Assembly (NCBI GenBank): GCA_023423405.1
Contig: JAFAFR010000058.1
Location: forward strand, 124,001 to 188,000
Reading direction: 5' to 3'
DNA from: Bacteroidota bacterium
GTDB lineage: Bacteria > Bacteroidota > Bacteroidia > Chitinophagales > Chitinophagaceae
DNA length: 64,000 bases
In this document: positions 35,886 through 44,350 of the stretch, piece after piece
How positions within the stretch are numbered: the first letter of the stretch is position 1
Layout of the letters: each line of letters starts with the position of its first letter
Position numbers and translations under genes: made by a program
The notes under the pieces: generated by a model
Seen by the model: the letters and a program-made list of their open reading frames with translations, nothing else
Databases searched by the model: none
What the model was told of the DNA's origin: nothing

Positions 35886-36685
35886 TGCAAATCAATATGA
35901 AACCAGTAGTGCTGCCGGCTGCCGCCGGATACCGTGAAGCGGTGCTGCGCTTCCTCCTGAAATCGTTACAGCCTTTTGTGGATGAAAAAGGGGCTGTGGT
36001 GGACGGGCTCCGTCTGCACATCCGTTACCGTGATATGCAGGAGCTGAACCTCGTACAGGTGGCGCTTTACCTCGATCAGCCGGGACATTTCCAGTCGGCC
36101 ATCCTGGAAAGGCATTTGCTGAATCATTATATCAATTTGTCGCGCAACTGGTTTTTTGAAGTGCAGGTGATAGAACAACCTTTTGCGGAACACCTGATTG
36201 TGCAGGACCAGTTCGGCCTGGAGATCGTTCGCCCGCAGTCCATGGCCGTAAGCGGGCAAAGCACCGCCGTGATCCGCACGCTGGTGGGACAAACAGAGCA
36301 ATCGGAGTACGCGCTGGACCCCGGCCGCCAGTTGAAATATTATATTGGAAGAAGCCGCCAGCCACGCCTGTCAACCGGCAAACTGCATCCGAACGATATT
36401 GTTTTCCTGGCAGCCGACGAACCCGGTTACGATGCCGAAAAGGGCAGGGGCAATCTCCAGGTGAGCCGTAACCATGCCATGATCTGTTTTGATACAAGGT
36501 TCAGAAAATACCTGTTGTATCCCGACAGGGGCGGACTGCCCGAAAGCGGCAACAAACTTAAAGTGTATACGCAGGACGATCGCGTAAAGCAGTTGAGCAT
36601 TGCCGGTATACCGCACGAGTTGCAGGATGGAGACCAGATTGCATTGGGCGGGGAAGCCATCCTGGTATTCCTGGATCGTTCCTGA
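35885..36685 (+). CDS. FHA domain protein, last gene of kinase/peptidoglycan operon
   Basis: A 266-residue cytosolic protein. The C-terminal FHA domain (about 150-265) is clear: LKYYIGRSRQ (GR motif), LQVSRNHAMICFD (SxxH), then ESGNKLKVY and LQDGDQIALGGEAILVFL, the usual last strands. It would recognise phosphothreonine on the kinase or on the cytosolic parts of the SEDS-PBP protein. The N-terminal 140 residues (YREAVLRFLLKSLQPFVDEK, LHIRYRDMQELNLVQVALYLD) are an unfamiliar alpha/beta domain. Its ATG shares one base with the stop of the SEDS-PBP gene (TAATG), so the two are co-translated. Confidence 0.88.
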   Translation: MQINMKPVVLPAAAGYREAVLRFLLKSLQPFVDEKGAVVDGLRLHIRYRDMQELNLVQVALYLDQPGHFQSAILERHLLNHYINLSRNWFFEVQVIEQPFAEHLIVQDQFGLEIVRPQSMAVSGQSTAVIRTLVGQTEQSEYALDPGRQLKYYIGRSRQPRLSTGKLHPNDIVFLAADEPGYDAEKGRGNLQVSRNHAMICFDTRFRKYLLYPDRGGLPESGNKLKVYTQDDRVKQLSIAGIPHELQDGDQIALGGEAILVFLDRS

Positions 36686-36736
36686 ATTACTCCCAGGCCA
36701 TCAGAGATCAGCAGACATCAGTCAGGGCCAGCGGTG

Positions 36737-37465
36737 TCACTGTGTTCTTCCCTGTATACCTGGGTAGAGGTCCGGAACGGGCTGGCTTTGGAAAAGAGCC
36801 TTGCTGGTCACTTCCAGGGCCGACAGTTTTCCATAAAACGCGGCGCCGGTATCGATGTTCCATACATTGCCTCCCTTCATCGGCACATCTATTCCATAAT
36901 TCAGTGTGGGGGTATGGCCGAGGTAGATTTCCGTGAAATGCGTCAGGCGTCGCGGGTAAAAAGGAGAATCGTGCGGAATGGCAGGATCCAGGCAGGCGGC
37001 CATCTCCCAGAGGGAACGGTCCCAGTAAAAATTGCTGGTGTAGTGTTCTTTCGCCGGGCCGTTGCGCGAACTGTATCCTGCATGAATGAAGAGCCTGTTT
37101 TCTTCGTCAATAAAATAATCCCGCATGTGGTTGAAAAAATGCAGGTGCTTTTTTCTCTCCGCTTTACCAAGCCTTTCGTAACTGGCAATGCTGGCATCAC
37201 CGCCGTGCGCCAGCCAGTCGCCGCCCGAATGGGCGCCCTGTAACCAGCCTTCGCACCAGGAGTCGTGGTTGCCCTTGATGAAAATGCATTCATGCTTCCG
37301 GGTGAGTTCCATGCAGTAGGCTACCGTTTCGGCACAGTCGGGCCATCCATCCACCAGGTCGCCCAAAAATACCAGCCGGTCGTGTTTTGAGGGTGTTATT
37401 TCGCGGATCAGTTCGACCAGGGCTTTGAGAGCGCCATGGATGTCTCCAATTACATAGGTTTTCAT
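36737..37465 (-). CDS. calcineurin-like metallophosphoesterase (Ser/Thr phosphatase type)
   Basis: A 242-residue cytoplasmic phosphatase. The N-terminus MKTYVIGDIHGALKAL contains the DxH metal motif, followed by RLVFLGDLVDGWPD (GDxxD) and FIKGNHDSW (GNHD). LFIHAGYSS and LGHTPTLNYG supply the remaining histidines. This is the PPP-type layout of PrpA/PrpE-like protein phosphatases and ApaH-like hydrolases. It converges on the Ser/Thr kinase operon with a 51-base gap, so a second phosphatase for that pathway is possible but unproven. I choose the ATG at 37465 since the upstream extension is not family-like. Confidence 0.9.
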   Translation of the reverse strand: MKTYVIGDIHGALKALVELIREITPSKHDRLVFLGDLVDGWPDCAETVAYCMELTRKHECIFIKGNHDSWCEGWLQGAHSGGDWLAHGGDASIASYERLGKAERKKHLHFFNHMRDYFIDEENRLFIHAGYSSRNGPAKEHYTSNFYWDRSLWEMAACLDPAIPHDSPFYPRRLTHFTEIYLGHTPTLNYGIDVPMKGGNVWNIDTGAAFYGKLSALEVTSKALFQSQPVPDLYPGIQGRTQ

Positions 37466-37603
37466 ATAATGAGTGGCTTTCGGGCTCCCCAAAACTACAT
37501 GCTGCATGTCAATAATGCGGCAGCTTGTTGCAAACGGCGGCCCGGACAAAAGCGTGCAGGCCTGCCCGTTGGGAAGCGTCTTTGCCGGAGCGTTGCCGGG
37601 TGC

Positions 37604-37984
37604 TCAACTTTTTGTTGCGGCGGGAAGGGCGTCTCTGCGGAGGTGAAAATAGTAGGCGAGTGCAAACATTCCCAGGAAGAGCAGCATGGGCAGGGCTCCG
37701 CTTGCGCCCATCACTTTTCCAATGGAGAAGGTGGCGCCCAGCAGGTCAAAAAGAATACCGGCATAGGCCCACTCTTTTATCCGTTTGAGTCCCGGTACCA
37801 GGATGCAAATGGAAGCCACTGCCTTTGCAATGCCCAGGAAGGGGACCAGGTATTCGGGGTAACCGAGTTGCCGGAAGATGTCTTTTGAGCCCTCAGACGA
37901 TATGATATTGGGAATGGCTGAGCTCAGTATCAGGATAGCGAGCAGCACATTAAAAACCCAGTAGAGGATATTTATTCTTTTCAT
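37604..37984 (-). CDS. DoxX-like family membrane protein
   Basis: A 126-residue protein with four hydrophobic helices (ILYWVFNVLLAILILSSAI, YLVPFLGIAKAVASICILV, WAYAGILFDLLGATFSIG, LPMLLFLGMFALAYYF), the DoxX-like layout. Members are small inner-membrane proteins of unclear redox-related role. It is divergent from the GluQRS-like gene with 25 bases between starts. Nothing marks a specific partner. Confidence 0.82.
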   Translation of the reverse strand: MKRINILYWVFNVLLAILILSSAIPNIISSEGSKDIFRQLGYPEYLVPFLGIAKAVASICILVPGLKRIKEWAYAGILFDLLGATFSIGKVMGASGALPMLLFLGMFALAYYFHLRRDALPAATKS

Positions 37985-38009
37985 ACACTAAAATTACGAG
38001 ATTAGGGCA

Positions 38010-38840
38010 ATGAGATCGCGATTTGCGCCAACGCCCAGCGGATACCTTCACCTGGGAAATATTTTGTCTTTCAGCTTAACCGCCGCCCGTGCGGCAGAAG
38101 AAGGCGCCACCATCTTTCTTCGCATTGATGATATGGACAGCGCCCGCGTGCGGCCTGCCTACCTCGACGATATTTTCGACGTACTCAAATGGCTGGATCT
38201 CCACTGGCAGGACGGTCCCCGGAATGTGGCGGATTTTACGCATCACTTTGCGCAGGAAAACCGGCTGCCGCTGTACGAGGCGGCGCTCGGCAGGCTGCGG
38301 GAGCGGCATTGGTTGTTTGCCTGCAATTGCAGCCGGAAGACCTTTTCCACCTGTAACTGTTCGGAAAAGAACCTGGGTTTTGAGGCGCAGGGTGTTCAAT
38401 GGCGCATACGAACACCGCCACAATGGGAAGACAGGAGCCTGCTCAATTTCGTGGTGCGAAAAAAAGACAGGCGCCCGGCCTACCAGCTCACCTCGGTGGT
38501 GGACGACCTGCATTTTGGCATCGACCTGGTGGTAAGGGGGCAGGACCTGGAGTCCAGCACCCGGGCGCAATTTTTCCTGGCAGAAGCCCTGGGCGAAGCG
38601 CGTTTTTCAAAACTGCGTGTATACCACCACGGGCTCCTGCTGGAGGCCGACGGATCCAAAATGTCGAAATCTGCCGGCGCCCATTCTGTCCGGTGGATGC
38701 GTGAAGCGGGCCATCATCCTTCTGAGGTTTTTGCCCTCATCGGCCGCCTTGCGCAATTGCCGGTAGCGGTCAACAATTGGCAGGGACTGGCGGCAGCTTA
38801 CTTTGCGGTTCATCCGCTCCGTGTTTTCCAGGCTTTGTGA
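38010..38840 (+). CDS. gluQRS: glutamyl-Q tRNA(Asp) synthetase-like enzyme
   Basis: A 276-residue truncated glutamyl-tRNA synthetase lacking the anticodon-binding domain. RFAPTPSGYLHLGN contains the HIGH-type motif, FLRIDDMDSAR is the family glutamate-binding region, and KMSKS is exact. In E. coli this enzyme attaches glutamate to queuosine in tRNA(Asp). The zinc site here is four cysteines, CNC (105-107) and CNC (115-117), whereas E. coli GluQRS uses three cysteines and a tyrosine. That may mark a distinct subgroup. The start at 38010 is firm because the HIGH region begins at residue 3. Confidence 0.87.
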   Translation: MRSRFAPTPSGYLHLGNILSFSLTAARAAEEGATIFLRIDDMDSARVRPAYLDDIFDVLKWLDLHWQDGPRNVADFTHHFAQENRLPLYEAALGRLRERHWLFACNCSRKTFSTCNCSEKNLGFEAQGVQWRIRTPPQWEDRSLLNFVVRKKDRRPAYQLTSVVDDLHFGIDLVVRGQDLESSTRAQFFLAEALGEARFSKLRVYHHGLLLEADGSKMSKSAGAHSVRWMREAGHHPSEVFALIGRLAQLPVAVNNWQGLAAAYFAVHPLRVFQAL

Positions 38841-38890
38841 ATGGGGAGCGGGTTCGACCGGCGAAGGCAGGCGCAGCCACCTGCAACTGC

Positions 38891-39331
38891 TTACAAGGTG
38901 GTGCTGCTGCGGATTTCCCTTCCGGTTTTATCGTAGTAAACATATTTCCGCTCGATGCCTTTTTTCCATTCCACGCGGTATAATTCTTCCGATTTATTGT
39001 TTTCGACATAAGCGGTGGACTTCATATCCCATCCTGCAAAACGGCTCTTTTCCATGGAAGATTTTACGGCTTTGGGGAAGGCTTCCTGCGGCGTATCCGT
39101 TTCTGTATAGTCCCAGGTGCCGTCGAGGTGGTAGTGCACTTCGTGATTGCCCTGTTTGTCCGCGAACTTGGCGGTATACCAGGCAACGCTGTTGGTCCAG
39201 TCCACATTTTTTGCATTCGGATAGTTGGCGAAGAAATGCTTCTTCGATTTATCCGGAACGTTGATGACCTGTGCCGTTACAAAATAAGCGCTGAGCAGGG
39301 CGAAAGAAACCAGTAGTCCGATCTTTTTCAT
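38891..39331 (-). CDS. PepSY-like (DUF2874-type) periplasmic protein
   Basis: A 146-residue exported protein with signal peptide MKKIGLLVSFALLSAYFVTAQ. Two PepSY-like units are visible: KKHFFANYPNAKNVDWTNSVAWYTAKF and KAVKSSMEKSRFAGWDMKSTAYVE...YRVEWKKGIERKYVYYDKTG. This is the BLIP-like/DUF2874 pattern frequent in Bacteroidota. No function is established. It stands alone between the convergent GluQRS gene and the LLM oxidoreductase. Confidence 0.8.
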   Translation of the reverse strand: MKKIGLLVSFALLSAYFVTAQVINVPDKSKKHFFANYPNAKNVDWTNSVAWYTAKFADKQGNHEVHYHLDGTWDYTETDTPQEAFPKAVKSSMEKSRFAGWDMKSTAYVENNKSEELYRVEWKKGIERKYVYYDKTGREIRSSTTL

Positions 39332-39350
39332 GACTTGTATTTTTTAGTGA

Positions 39351-40400
39351 TCAATGCAATTCCCGGGCCTTCAAAGCAAGTTGCTGCTTAACGGCGGGTG
39401 CTACTACTGTTCCAAATAATTCAATAGCCTTGAGGATGTTTTCATGAGGAAGGGTGCTGCCGGCTATAAACTGCGCCAGGTAACGGGACTGGCCAAATAG
39501 TTCGTGAAAGTAAAGTATCTTTTCCGTAATCTCTTCCGGGCTGCCCACCAGCAGGGGACCATATTTCCGAAGGTATTCAAACTGGTTACGGTCCAGCGGC
39601 GGCCAGCCTCTCTCTTTTCCCACGCGGTTCATCATGGCGGCATAAGTGGGATAAAATTCGTCGGCCGCCTGTTGCGAATCTTCTGCAATATAAAAATGAG
39701 AATTGACGGCAAGAGGAAGGGGCTGGTCTTTTCCGGCTTTTTTGGCCGCCTTGCGAAAAAGCTGTACCAGGGGTACAAAGCGATCGGGCGTGCCGCCCAG
39801 CAGCGCCAGGGTCATGGGCAGTCCCAGGCGCCCGGCGCGCACGGCCGATTCGGGGGTGCCACCCACGGCAATCCACAAGGGCAGCGGGTCCTGGAGGGCG
39901 CGTGGGTAAACGCCCTGGTTTTTGATGGGCGAACGGAAGCTGCCCTGCCAGTTGATCTTTTCCGAACCAATGATGGCCAGCAGCAGTTCCAGTTTCTCAG
40001 TGAAGAGCGCATCGTAATCGCGCAGGTCGTATCCGAAAAGCGGGAAGGATTCAATAAAGGAGCCGCGGCCTGCCATGATCTCGGCCCTGCCGTTGGATAG
40101 GAGGTCGAGACTGGCAAAGTTTTGGTACACTCTTACGGGATCGGCGGAACTGAGCACGGTCACGGCGCTGCTTAGCCGGATCCTGTCTGTTTGGGCGGCG
40201 ATGGCAGCGAGCATCACTTCGGGTGAGGATACCAGGTAGTCGGGCCGGTGGTGTTCGCCCAGCGCATACACATCGAGTCCCACGCTGTCCGCCAGCCGGG
40301 CTTCTTCCAGGATCTCCCGGGTGCGACGGTGGGCGGCCCGGGCGAGGCCTTCTTCCGAATCTGTTGGTACTTCTCCAAAACTGCTGATCCCAAATTCCAT
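39351..40400 (-). CDS. LLM-class flavin-dependent oxidoreductase
   Basis: A 349-residue luciferase-like monooxygenase. The N-terminus MEFGISSFGEVP, LGEHHRPDYLVSSPEVMLAAIAAQT, LSSAVTVLSSADPVRVYQNFASLDLLSNGRAEIMAGRG and PLWIAVGGTPESAVRAGRLGLPM are diagnostic of the bacterial LLM group using reduced FMN. The substrate is unknown. It is followed after 9 bases on the opposite side by a GMC oxidoreductase in the same orientation, so the two may be one operon. Confidence 0.92.
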   Translation of the reverse strand: MEFGISSFGEVPTDSEEGLARAAHRRTREILEEARLADSVGLDVYALGEHHRPDYLVSSPEVMLAAIAAQTDRIRLSSAVTVLSSADPVRVYQNFASLDLLSNGRAEIMAGRGSFIESFPLFGYDLRDYDALFTEKLELLLAIIGSEKINWQGSFRSPIKNQGVYPRALQDPLPLWIAVGGTPESAVRAGRLGLPMTLALLGGTPDRFVPLVQLFRKAAKKAGKDQPLPLAVNSHFYIAEDSQQAADEFYPTYAAMMNRVGKERGWPPLDRNQFEYLRKYGPLLVGSPEEITEKILYFHELFGQSRYLAQFIAGSTLPHENILKAIELFGTVVAPAVKQQLALKARELH

Positions 40401-40409
40401 TTGCTAAAG

Positions 40410-42068
40410 TTACAGATTACCCCGTTTCATTTCCTGCACCGCATGGTCGCAGGCGCGGGCGGTAAGGGCCATATAGGTAAGCGATGGGTTCACGCAGGAA
40501 CTGGAGGTCATGCAGGAGCCATCGGTTACAAAAACATTGGGCACTTCGTGCAACTGGTTAAACGCATTCAGCACCGATGTTTTGGGATCGCGGCCCATGC
40601 GGGCGGTGCCCATTTCGTGGTTGGCGTTCCCGGGAAAAGAAATGCGGCCGCTGACCCTGATGTCCTTAAAGCCTGCCTTCTCCAGCATCTCGGCGCCGGT
40701 TTCGCGAATGTCCTGGTGCATGGCATTTTCGTTTTCGCGGAAGTGGCAGTCGATATTGATCATTTGTCTTTCCCAGGGATCTTTTTGATTGGGGTCAAGC
40801 GTAATACGGTTATCGGCATAGGGCAGGCATTCGCCGAAAGCGTAGAGGCTGAGGCCCCATCCCGCCGGTTCTGCCAGGCTTGCTTTCAGCGTTTCGCCGA
40901 TACCTTCGTCTGATCCGCGCGTGCGATAGCCGCCCGCACCGAAATGATAACCGCGGAGAAACTTACTGGTAGGTTCAGTGGCGTTGCGGAAGCGCGGAAT
41001 ATAAATACCAACGGGCCTGCGGCCGGAATAATAACTTTCTTCATACCCGTCGATCCTGCCCCAGATGCTGAGGCCCTTGTGGTGGTCCATCAGGTTGCGG
41101 CCAAGCTGGTCGCTGCCATTGCCCATACCGTTGGGAAATCTTTTGGAAACCGAATGCAGCAGGATGGCCGTGGTGGCTACCGTAGCGGCATTCAGGAAGA
41201 TGAGCCGCGCGTGAAACACTTCCGTTTTCCGCGTTTGGGTATCGATCACTTCCACGCCGATCGCTTTTTGTTTTTGCTCGTCGTAGAGCACCTGGTGCAC
41301 CAGCGAGTGGGTGCGGATCACCAGGTTGCCCGTGGCGTGGGCGGCCGGCAGGGTACTGGCGTTGGTGCTGAAATAAGCACCATAGGGACAGCCCCGGTGA
41401 CAGAGGTTGCGGGCCTGGCATTGTCCGCGTCCCTTTACCGGTTGCGTGAGGTTGGCAGTGCGTCCCATGATCACCTGGCGGGTGTTGTATCTGCTGGCAA
41501 CCTGTTGCTGAAAATATTTTTCCACCACGTTCATTTCAAAAGGTGGCTGAAAGGGCCCATCGGGCAGGTGGGGAATGCCGTCGCGGTTGCCGCTGACGCC
41601 GATAAAGGATTCCACGTAATCGTACCAGGGCGCAATGTCCTTATAGCGAATGGGCCAGTCGACACCGTGCCCGTCGCGCGCGTTCGCTTCGAAATCAAGG
41701 TCGCTCCAGCGATAGCAGGCGCGGGCCCAGAGCAGGGAGCGGCCGCCCAGCACGTCGCCGCGCACCCAGTCGAACCGTTTTATTTCGTTGTAGGGGTTTG
41801 CTTTGTCGCTGATGTAAAAATGTTTGTTGTCTTCCTGGATCGAATAGTGGCGGCACTGCACGTATTTGTCTTCCCGGTCGGCCCTGGTGAGTTGCTGGCG
41901 ATGTGGAAAATCCCAGGGATCGAGTGTGGCCGTGGGATAGGAGGGATGCGTAACGGGCGCCCCTCTTTCCAGCATCAATACTTTCAATCCTTTTTCGCAG
42001 AGTTCCTTTGCGGCCCAGCCGCCAGTGATCCCCGATCCCACAATAATAGCATCATAGGTTGTTGGCAT
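40410..42068 (-). CDS. GMC family FAD-dependent oxidoreductase
   Basis: A 552-residue flavoprotein. YDAIIVGSGITGGWAAKELCEKG is the FAD-binding loop, and GGRSLLWARACYRWS and the C-terminal NHEMGTARMGRDPKTSVLN with VFVTDGS are GMC motifs; the His in NHEMG lies at the active site. Related Bacteroidota proteins are annotated as gluconate or glucoside dehydrogenases and oxidize sugar alcohols. The small subunit 3 protein often encoded beside such enzymes is not found here. I use the ATG at 42068 with GAGAGGA as its ribosome site rather than the upstream TTG. Confidence 0.92.
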   Translation of the reverse strand: MPTTYDAIIVGSGITGGWAAKELCEKGLKVLMLERGAPVTHPSYPTATLDPWDFPHRQQLTRADREDKYVQCRHYSIQEDNKHFYISDKANPYNEIKRFDWVRGDVLGGRSLLWARACYRWSDLDFEANARDGHGVDWPIRYKDIAPWYDYVESFIGVSGNRDGIPHLPDGPFQPPFEMNVVEKYFQQQVASRYNTRQVIMGRTANLTQPVKGRGQCQARNLCHRGCPYGAYFSTNASTLPAAHATGNLVIRTHSLVHQVLYDEQKQKAIGVEVIDTQTRKTEVFHARLIFLNAATVATTAILLHSVSKRFPNGMGNGSDQLGRNLMDHHKGLSIWGRIDGYEESYYSGRRPVGIYIPRFRNATEPTSKFLRGYHFGAGGYRTRGSDEGIGETLKASLAEPAGWGLSLYAFGECLPYADNRITLDPNQKDPWERQMINIDCHFRENENAMHQDIRETGAEMLEKAGFKDIRVSGRISFPGNANHEMGTARMGRDPKTSVLNAFNQLHEVPNVFVTDGSCMTSSSCVNPSLTYMALTARACDHAVQEMKRGNL

Positions 42069-42156
42069 GATTCCTCTCAATTAAGGGAGGAAGGTAGGAA
42101 AAGACGGCAAGTTTTGAGCAGGCAGGGTTGCAGCGACTGTTATTGTTACCGCTGCT

Positions 42157-43032
42157 TTACGGCTGTGCTTCCGCCATGTCTTTTACCGGGACCGGCCATA
42201 TGCCCGGAGTGGGAAAAGAGATGCCTTTGTTGGCGCCCATTACGCCGGCATCCTGGCCAAAATAATAGAGCGGCCAGCCCTTGTAGGTGAGCTGCTTGTG
42301 TCCTGCCACCTGGATGGAACCGAACAGTGCTTTATCAAGACTGGAAGGCACTACGGCCTGGTCGGTTTCGTATACGGGCCATACACTGTTGTTGGAAAAA
42401 TCGTCGGCTGTAAAATTATTGGTATTTAACTGGTCGTGTGAAAAAGTATACAGCGTTACGCCGTGGGCATCGGTGAAGTAGAGGGTGTTTCCATCACCTT
42501 CCGTATAGTCGGACAAATAATTTTTCCCATCATGGCCCAGGAGTTGGGCGTTGGAGAGAGTGATGGTATAGTCGGGTTTGGCAACAAACCACAGTCCGTT
42601 AAAATTTTCGCCCCCGGTAGCGCCGGCGGCTTCAATGGTGTTGGCGCCACTCACCACCGGCGCATAATAATAGAGCGGCCGGCCTTTATAGGTGAGTTGT
42701 TTGCTGCCGGTGGAAGTAGTGATTTGGGTGAAATCGGCCAGGGCGAGCCCGGTGCCAAGATTTTCCGCTGCCAGGTTATCCACGTTGTATACGGGCCAGA
42801 GGGCTTCGCAGCCGCCGGTGCAATGGTTTTCGGTATTGGGATCATTGGCAAAAAAGTAGAGGGTGCGGCCGTCGCGGTCGGTTAGTATGCTGCCGAGGGT
42901 GGCGTGGGAGCTGAGTTTTACTTCGACGACGGGCTCCGGAGGCTGGACAGGTTCTGAATCGGAACTGCAACTGCCGGTTGCGCCGAGCGCGCCAATCGCA
43001 AACAGCAGGCGCCAGGATAAAAGCTTTTTCAT
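42157..43032 (-). CDS. lipoprotein with duplicated PF03640-type repeats
   Basis: A 291-residue lipoprotein; the ATG at 43032 gives a signal peptide ending GATGSCSSDSEP. It has two copies of the secreted repeat of unknown function: GSILTDRDGRTLYFFANDP...LTYKGRPLYYYAP (about 40-140) and GNTLYFTDAHGVTLYTFSHDQ...LTYKGWPLYYFGQDAG (about 170-275). Each ends in the LTYKGxPLYY signature. Such proteins occur in many phyla and are of unknown role; a redox or heme link has been suggested for some. It is divergent from cbpA. Confidence 0.85.
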   Translation of the reverse strand: MKKLLSWRLLFAIGALGATGSCSSDSEPVQPPEPVVEVKLSSHATLGSILTDRDGRTLYFFANDPNTENHCTGGCEALWPVYNVDNLAAENLGTGLALADFTQITTSTGSKQLTYKGRPLYYYAPVVSGANTIEAAGATGGENFNGLWFVAKPDYTITLSNAQLLGHDGKNYLSDYTEGDGNTLYFTDAHGVTLYTFSHDQLNTNNFTADDFSNNSVWPVYETDQAVVPSSLDKALFGSIQVAGHKQLTYKGWPLYYFGQDAGVMGANKGISFPTPGIWPVPVKDMAEAQP

Positions 43033-43118
43033 ATCGCTGATTTTTGGTAACGGGAGAATGTTCTTTCCCATACTGCTTTTTCGGAAAAAAGGTTGCTTTT
43101 CTGACTAACTTTAGTGAC

Positions 43119-44048
43119 ATGGAGTTCATGGATTATTACGAGATACTGGGTGTGCCCAGGTCGGCTACCGCAGACGATATCAAGAAAGCTTATCGTAAGC
43201 TGGCGCGGAAAATGCATCCCGATCTGAATCCCAATGATCCGGAAGCGCATAAGAAATTTCAACGGATCAACGAGGCCAACGAGGTGCTGAGCGATCCGGA
43301 GAAACGCAAAAAATACGACCAGTACGGAAAGGACTGGCAGCATGCGGAGCAGTTTGAAAAAGCCAGGCAGTCGCATTATGCAGGCGGCGGCTCGGGCGGC
43401 CAGGACTTCGGCGGCGGCGCAGGTTTCTCCGGTGATTTCCAGGAAGGCGATTTCTCTGATTTTTTTGAATCCCTTTTTGGTCACCGTGGTGGGGCCAGCC
43501 GGGGCGGTGGCGGTGGCCGCAGAAGCAGTTTCAGGGGAGAGGACCATCAGGCCACACTTCGCCTTACGCTTCGCGAAGCATATACTACGCACCAGCAAAC
43601 ATTCACCATCAATGGAAAGCAGGTAAGGATCACCATTCCGGCAGGCGTGGAAGATGGGCAGCAGATCCGGTTAAAAGGATACGGGAGTCCCGGTATCAAT
43701 GACGGGCCGGCCGGAGACCTGCTCATCCGGTTCGACATTCCCAATGATGATTCCTTTAAACGCACGGGCAAAGACCTGCATACCAAACTGGTGATCGATT
43801 TGTATACGGCGGTGCTGGGTGGTGAAGCTTTTGTGGACAGTTTAAGTGGTAAGCTGAAACTGCAGGTGGCGCCGGGCACACAGAATGGCAGCAAGGTGCG
43901 GCTCAAGGGAAAAGGATTTCCATTGTATAAGAAAGAAGGACAGTTTGGCGATCTGTTTGTGGGTTTCCAGGTGAAGATCCCGACCACGCTTTCAGAAAAA
44001 GAAAAAGAATTGTTCACGGAACTGAAAAACCTTCAGGGCAAAAACTGA
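43119..44048 (+). CDS. cbpA: curved DNA-binding protein CbpA (DnaJ-type co-chaperone)
   Basis: A 309-residue DnaJ-class protein. The J domain (about 3-70) has [20 protein letters not shown] and the HPD motif (RKMHPDLN). A Gly/Phe region (about 85-140) follows, and there is no zinc-finger, which separates CbpA from DnaJ. The C-terminal substrate domains include [22 protein letters not shown] and [20 protein letters not shown]. It would stimulate DnaK. The ATG at 43119 starts the J domain correctly; the longer upstream open frame is not used. It is 4 bases upstream of cbpM. Confidence 0.92.
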   Translation: MEFMDYYEILGVPRSATADDIKKAYRKLARKMHPDLNPNDPEAHKKFQRINEANEVLSDPEKRKKYDQYGKDWQHAEQFEKARQSHYAGGGSGGQDFGGGAGFSGDFQEGDFSDFFESLFGHRGGASRGGGGGRRSSFRGEDHQATLRLTLREAYTTHQQTFTINGKQVRITIPAGVEDGQQIRLKGYGSPGINDGPAGDLLIRFDIPNDDSFKRTGKDLHTKLVIDLYTAVLGGEAFVDSLSGKLKLQVAPGTQNGSKVRLKGKGFPLYKKEGQFGDLFVGFQVKIPTTLSEKEKELFTELKNLQGKN

Positions 44049-44052
44049 TACC

Positions 44053-44346
44053 ATGACAGAGGAAGAATTCATCGAGATCCAGGCTTTTTGCATCCGGTCG
44101 CAGGCCGAGCCATCTTTCCTGGAAGCCTTGTGCGAAGCGGGTTTGCTGGTGGTGGAAAATCGGGCCGATAAAAAATATTTCCCGGCATCGCAGGTTCCCG
44201 AGCTGGAAAAAATGATCCGCTTTCATTATGAGATGGACATCAATCTGGAAGGTATTGAAGTGATACAACACCTGTTGCAGCAAATGCAGCAAATGCAGCG
44301 CGAAAAATTATTGCTGCAGCAGCGGCTGTCTGTTTACGAATGGTGA
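44053..44346 (+). CDS. cbpM: CbpM-like chaperone modulator
   Basis: A 97-residue MerR/CbpM-type helical protein (FIEIQAFCIRSQAEPSFLEALCEAGLL, then RADKKYFPASQVPELEKMIRFHYEMDINLEGIEVIQHLL). It ends in a Gln/Met-rich coiled tail. CbpM binds the J domain of CbpA and inhibits it, and the adjacent cbpA supports the assignment. It ends 4 bases before the convergent uxaB stop. Confidence 0.85.
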   Translation: MTEEEFIEIQAFCIRSQAEPSFLEALCEAGLLVVENRADKKYFPASQVPELEKMIRFHYEMDINLEGIEVIQHLLQQMQQMQREKLLLQQRLSVYEW

Positions 44347-44350
44347 CAAC

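Noticed and set aside
36699..36724. Short ATCAG repeats between the FHA gene and the metallophosphatase
   Set aside because: Only three imperfect copies without constant spacing; too weak to call.
43044..43118. 25-residue N-terminal extension of CbpA
   Set aside because: The J domain begins right after the ATG at 43119, and the extension overlaps the intergenic promoter region.
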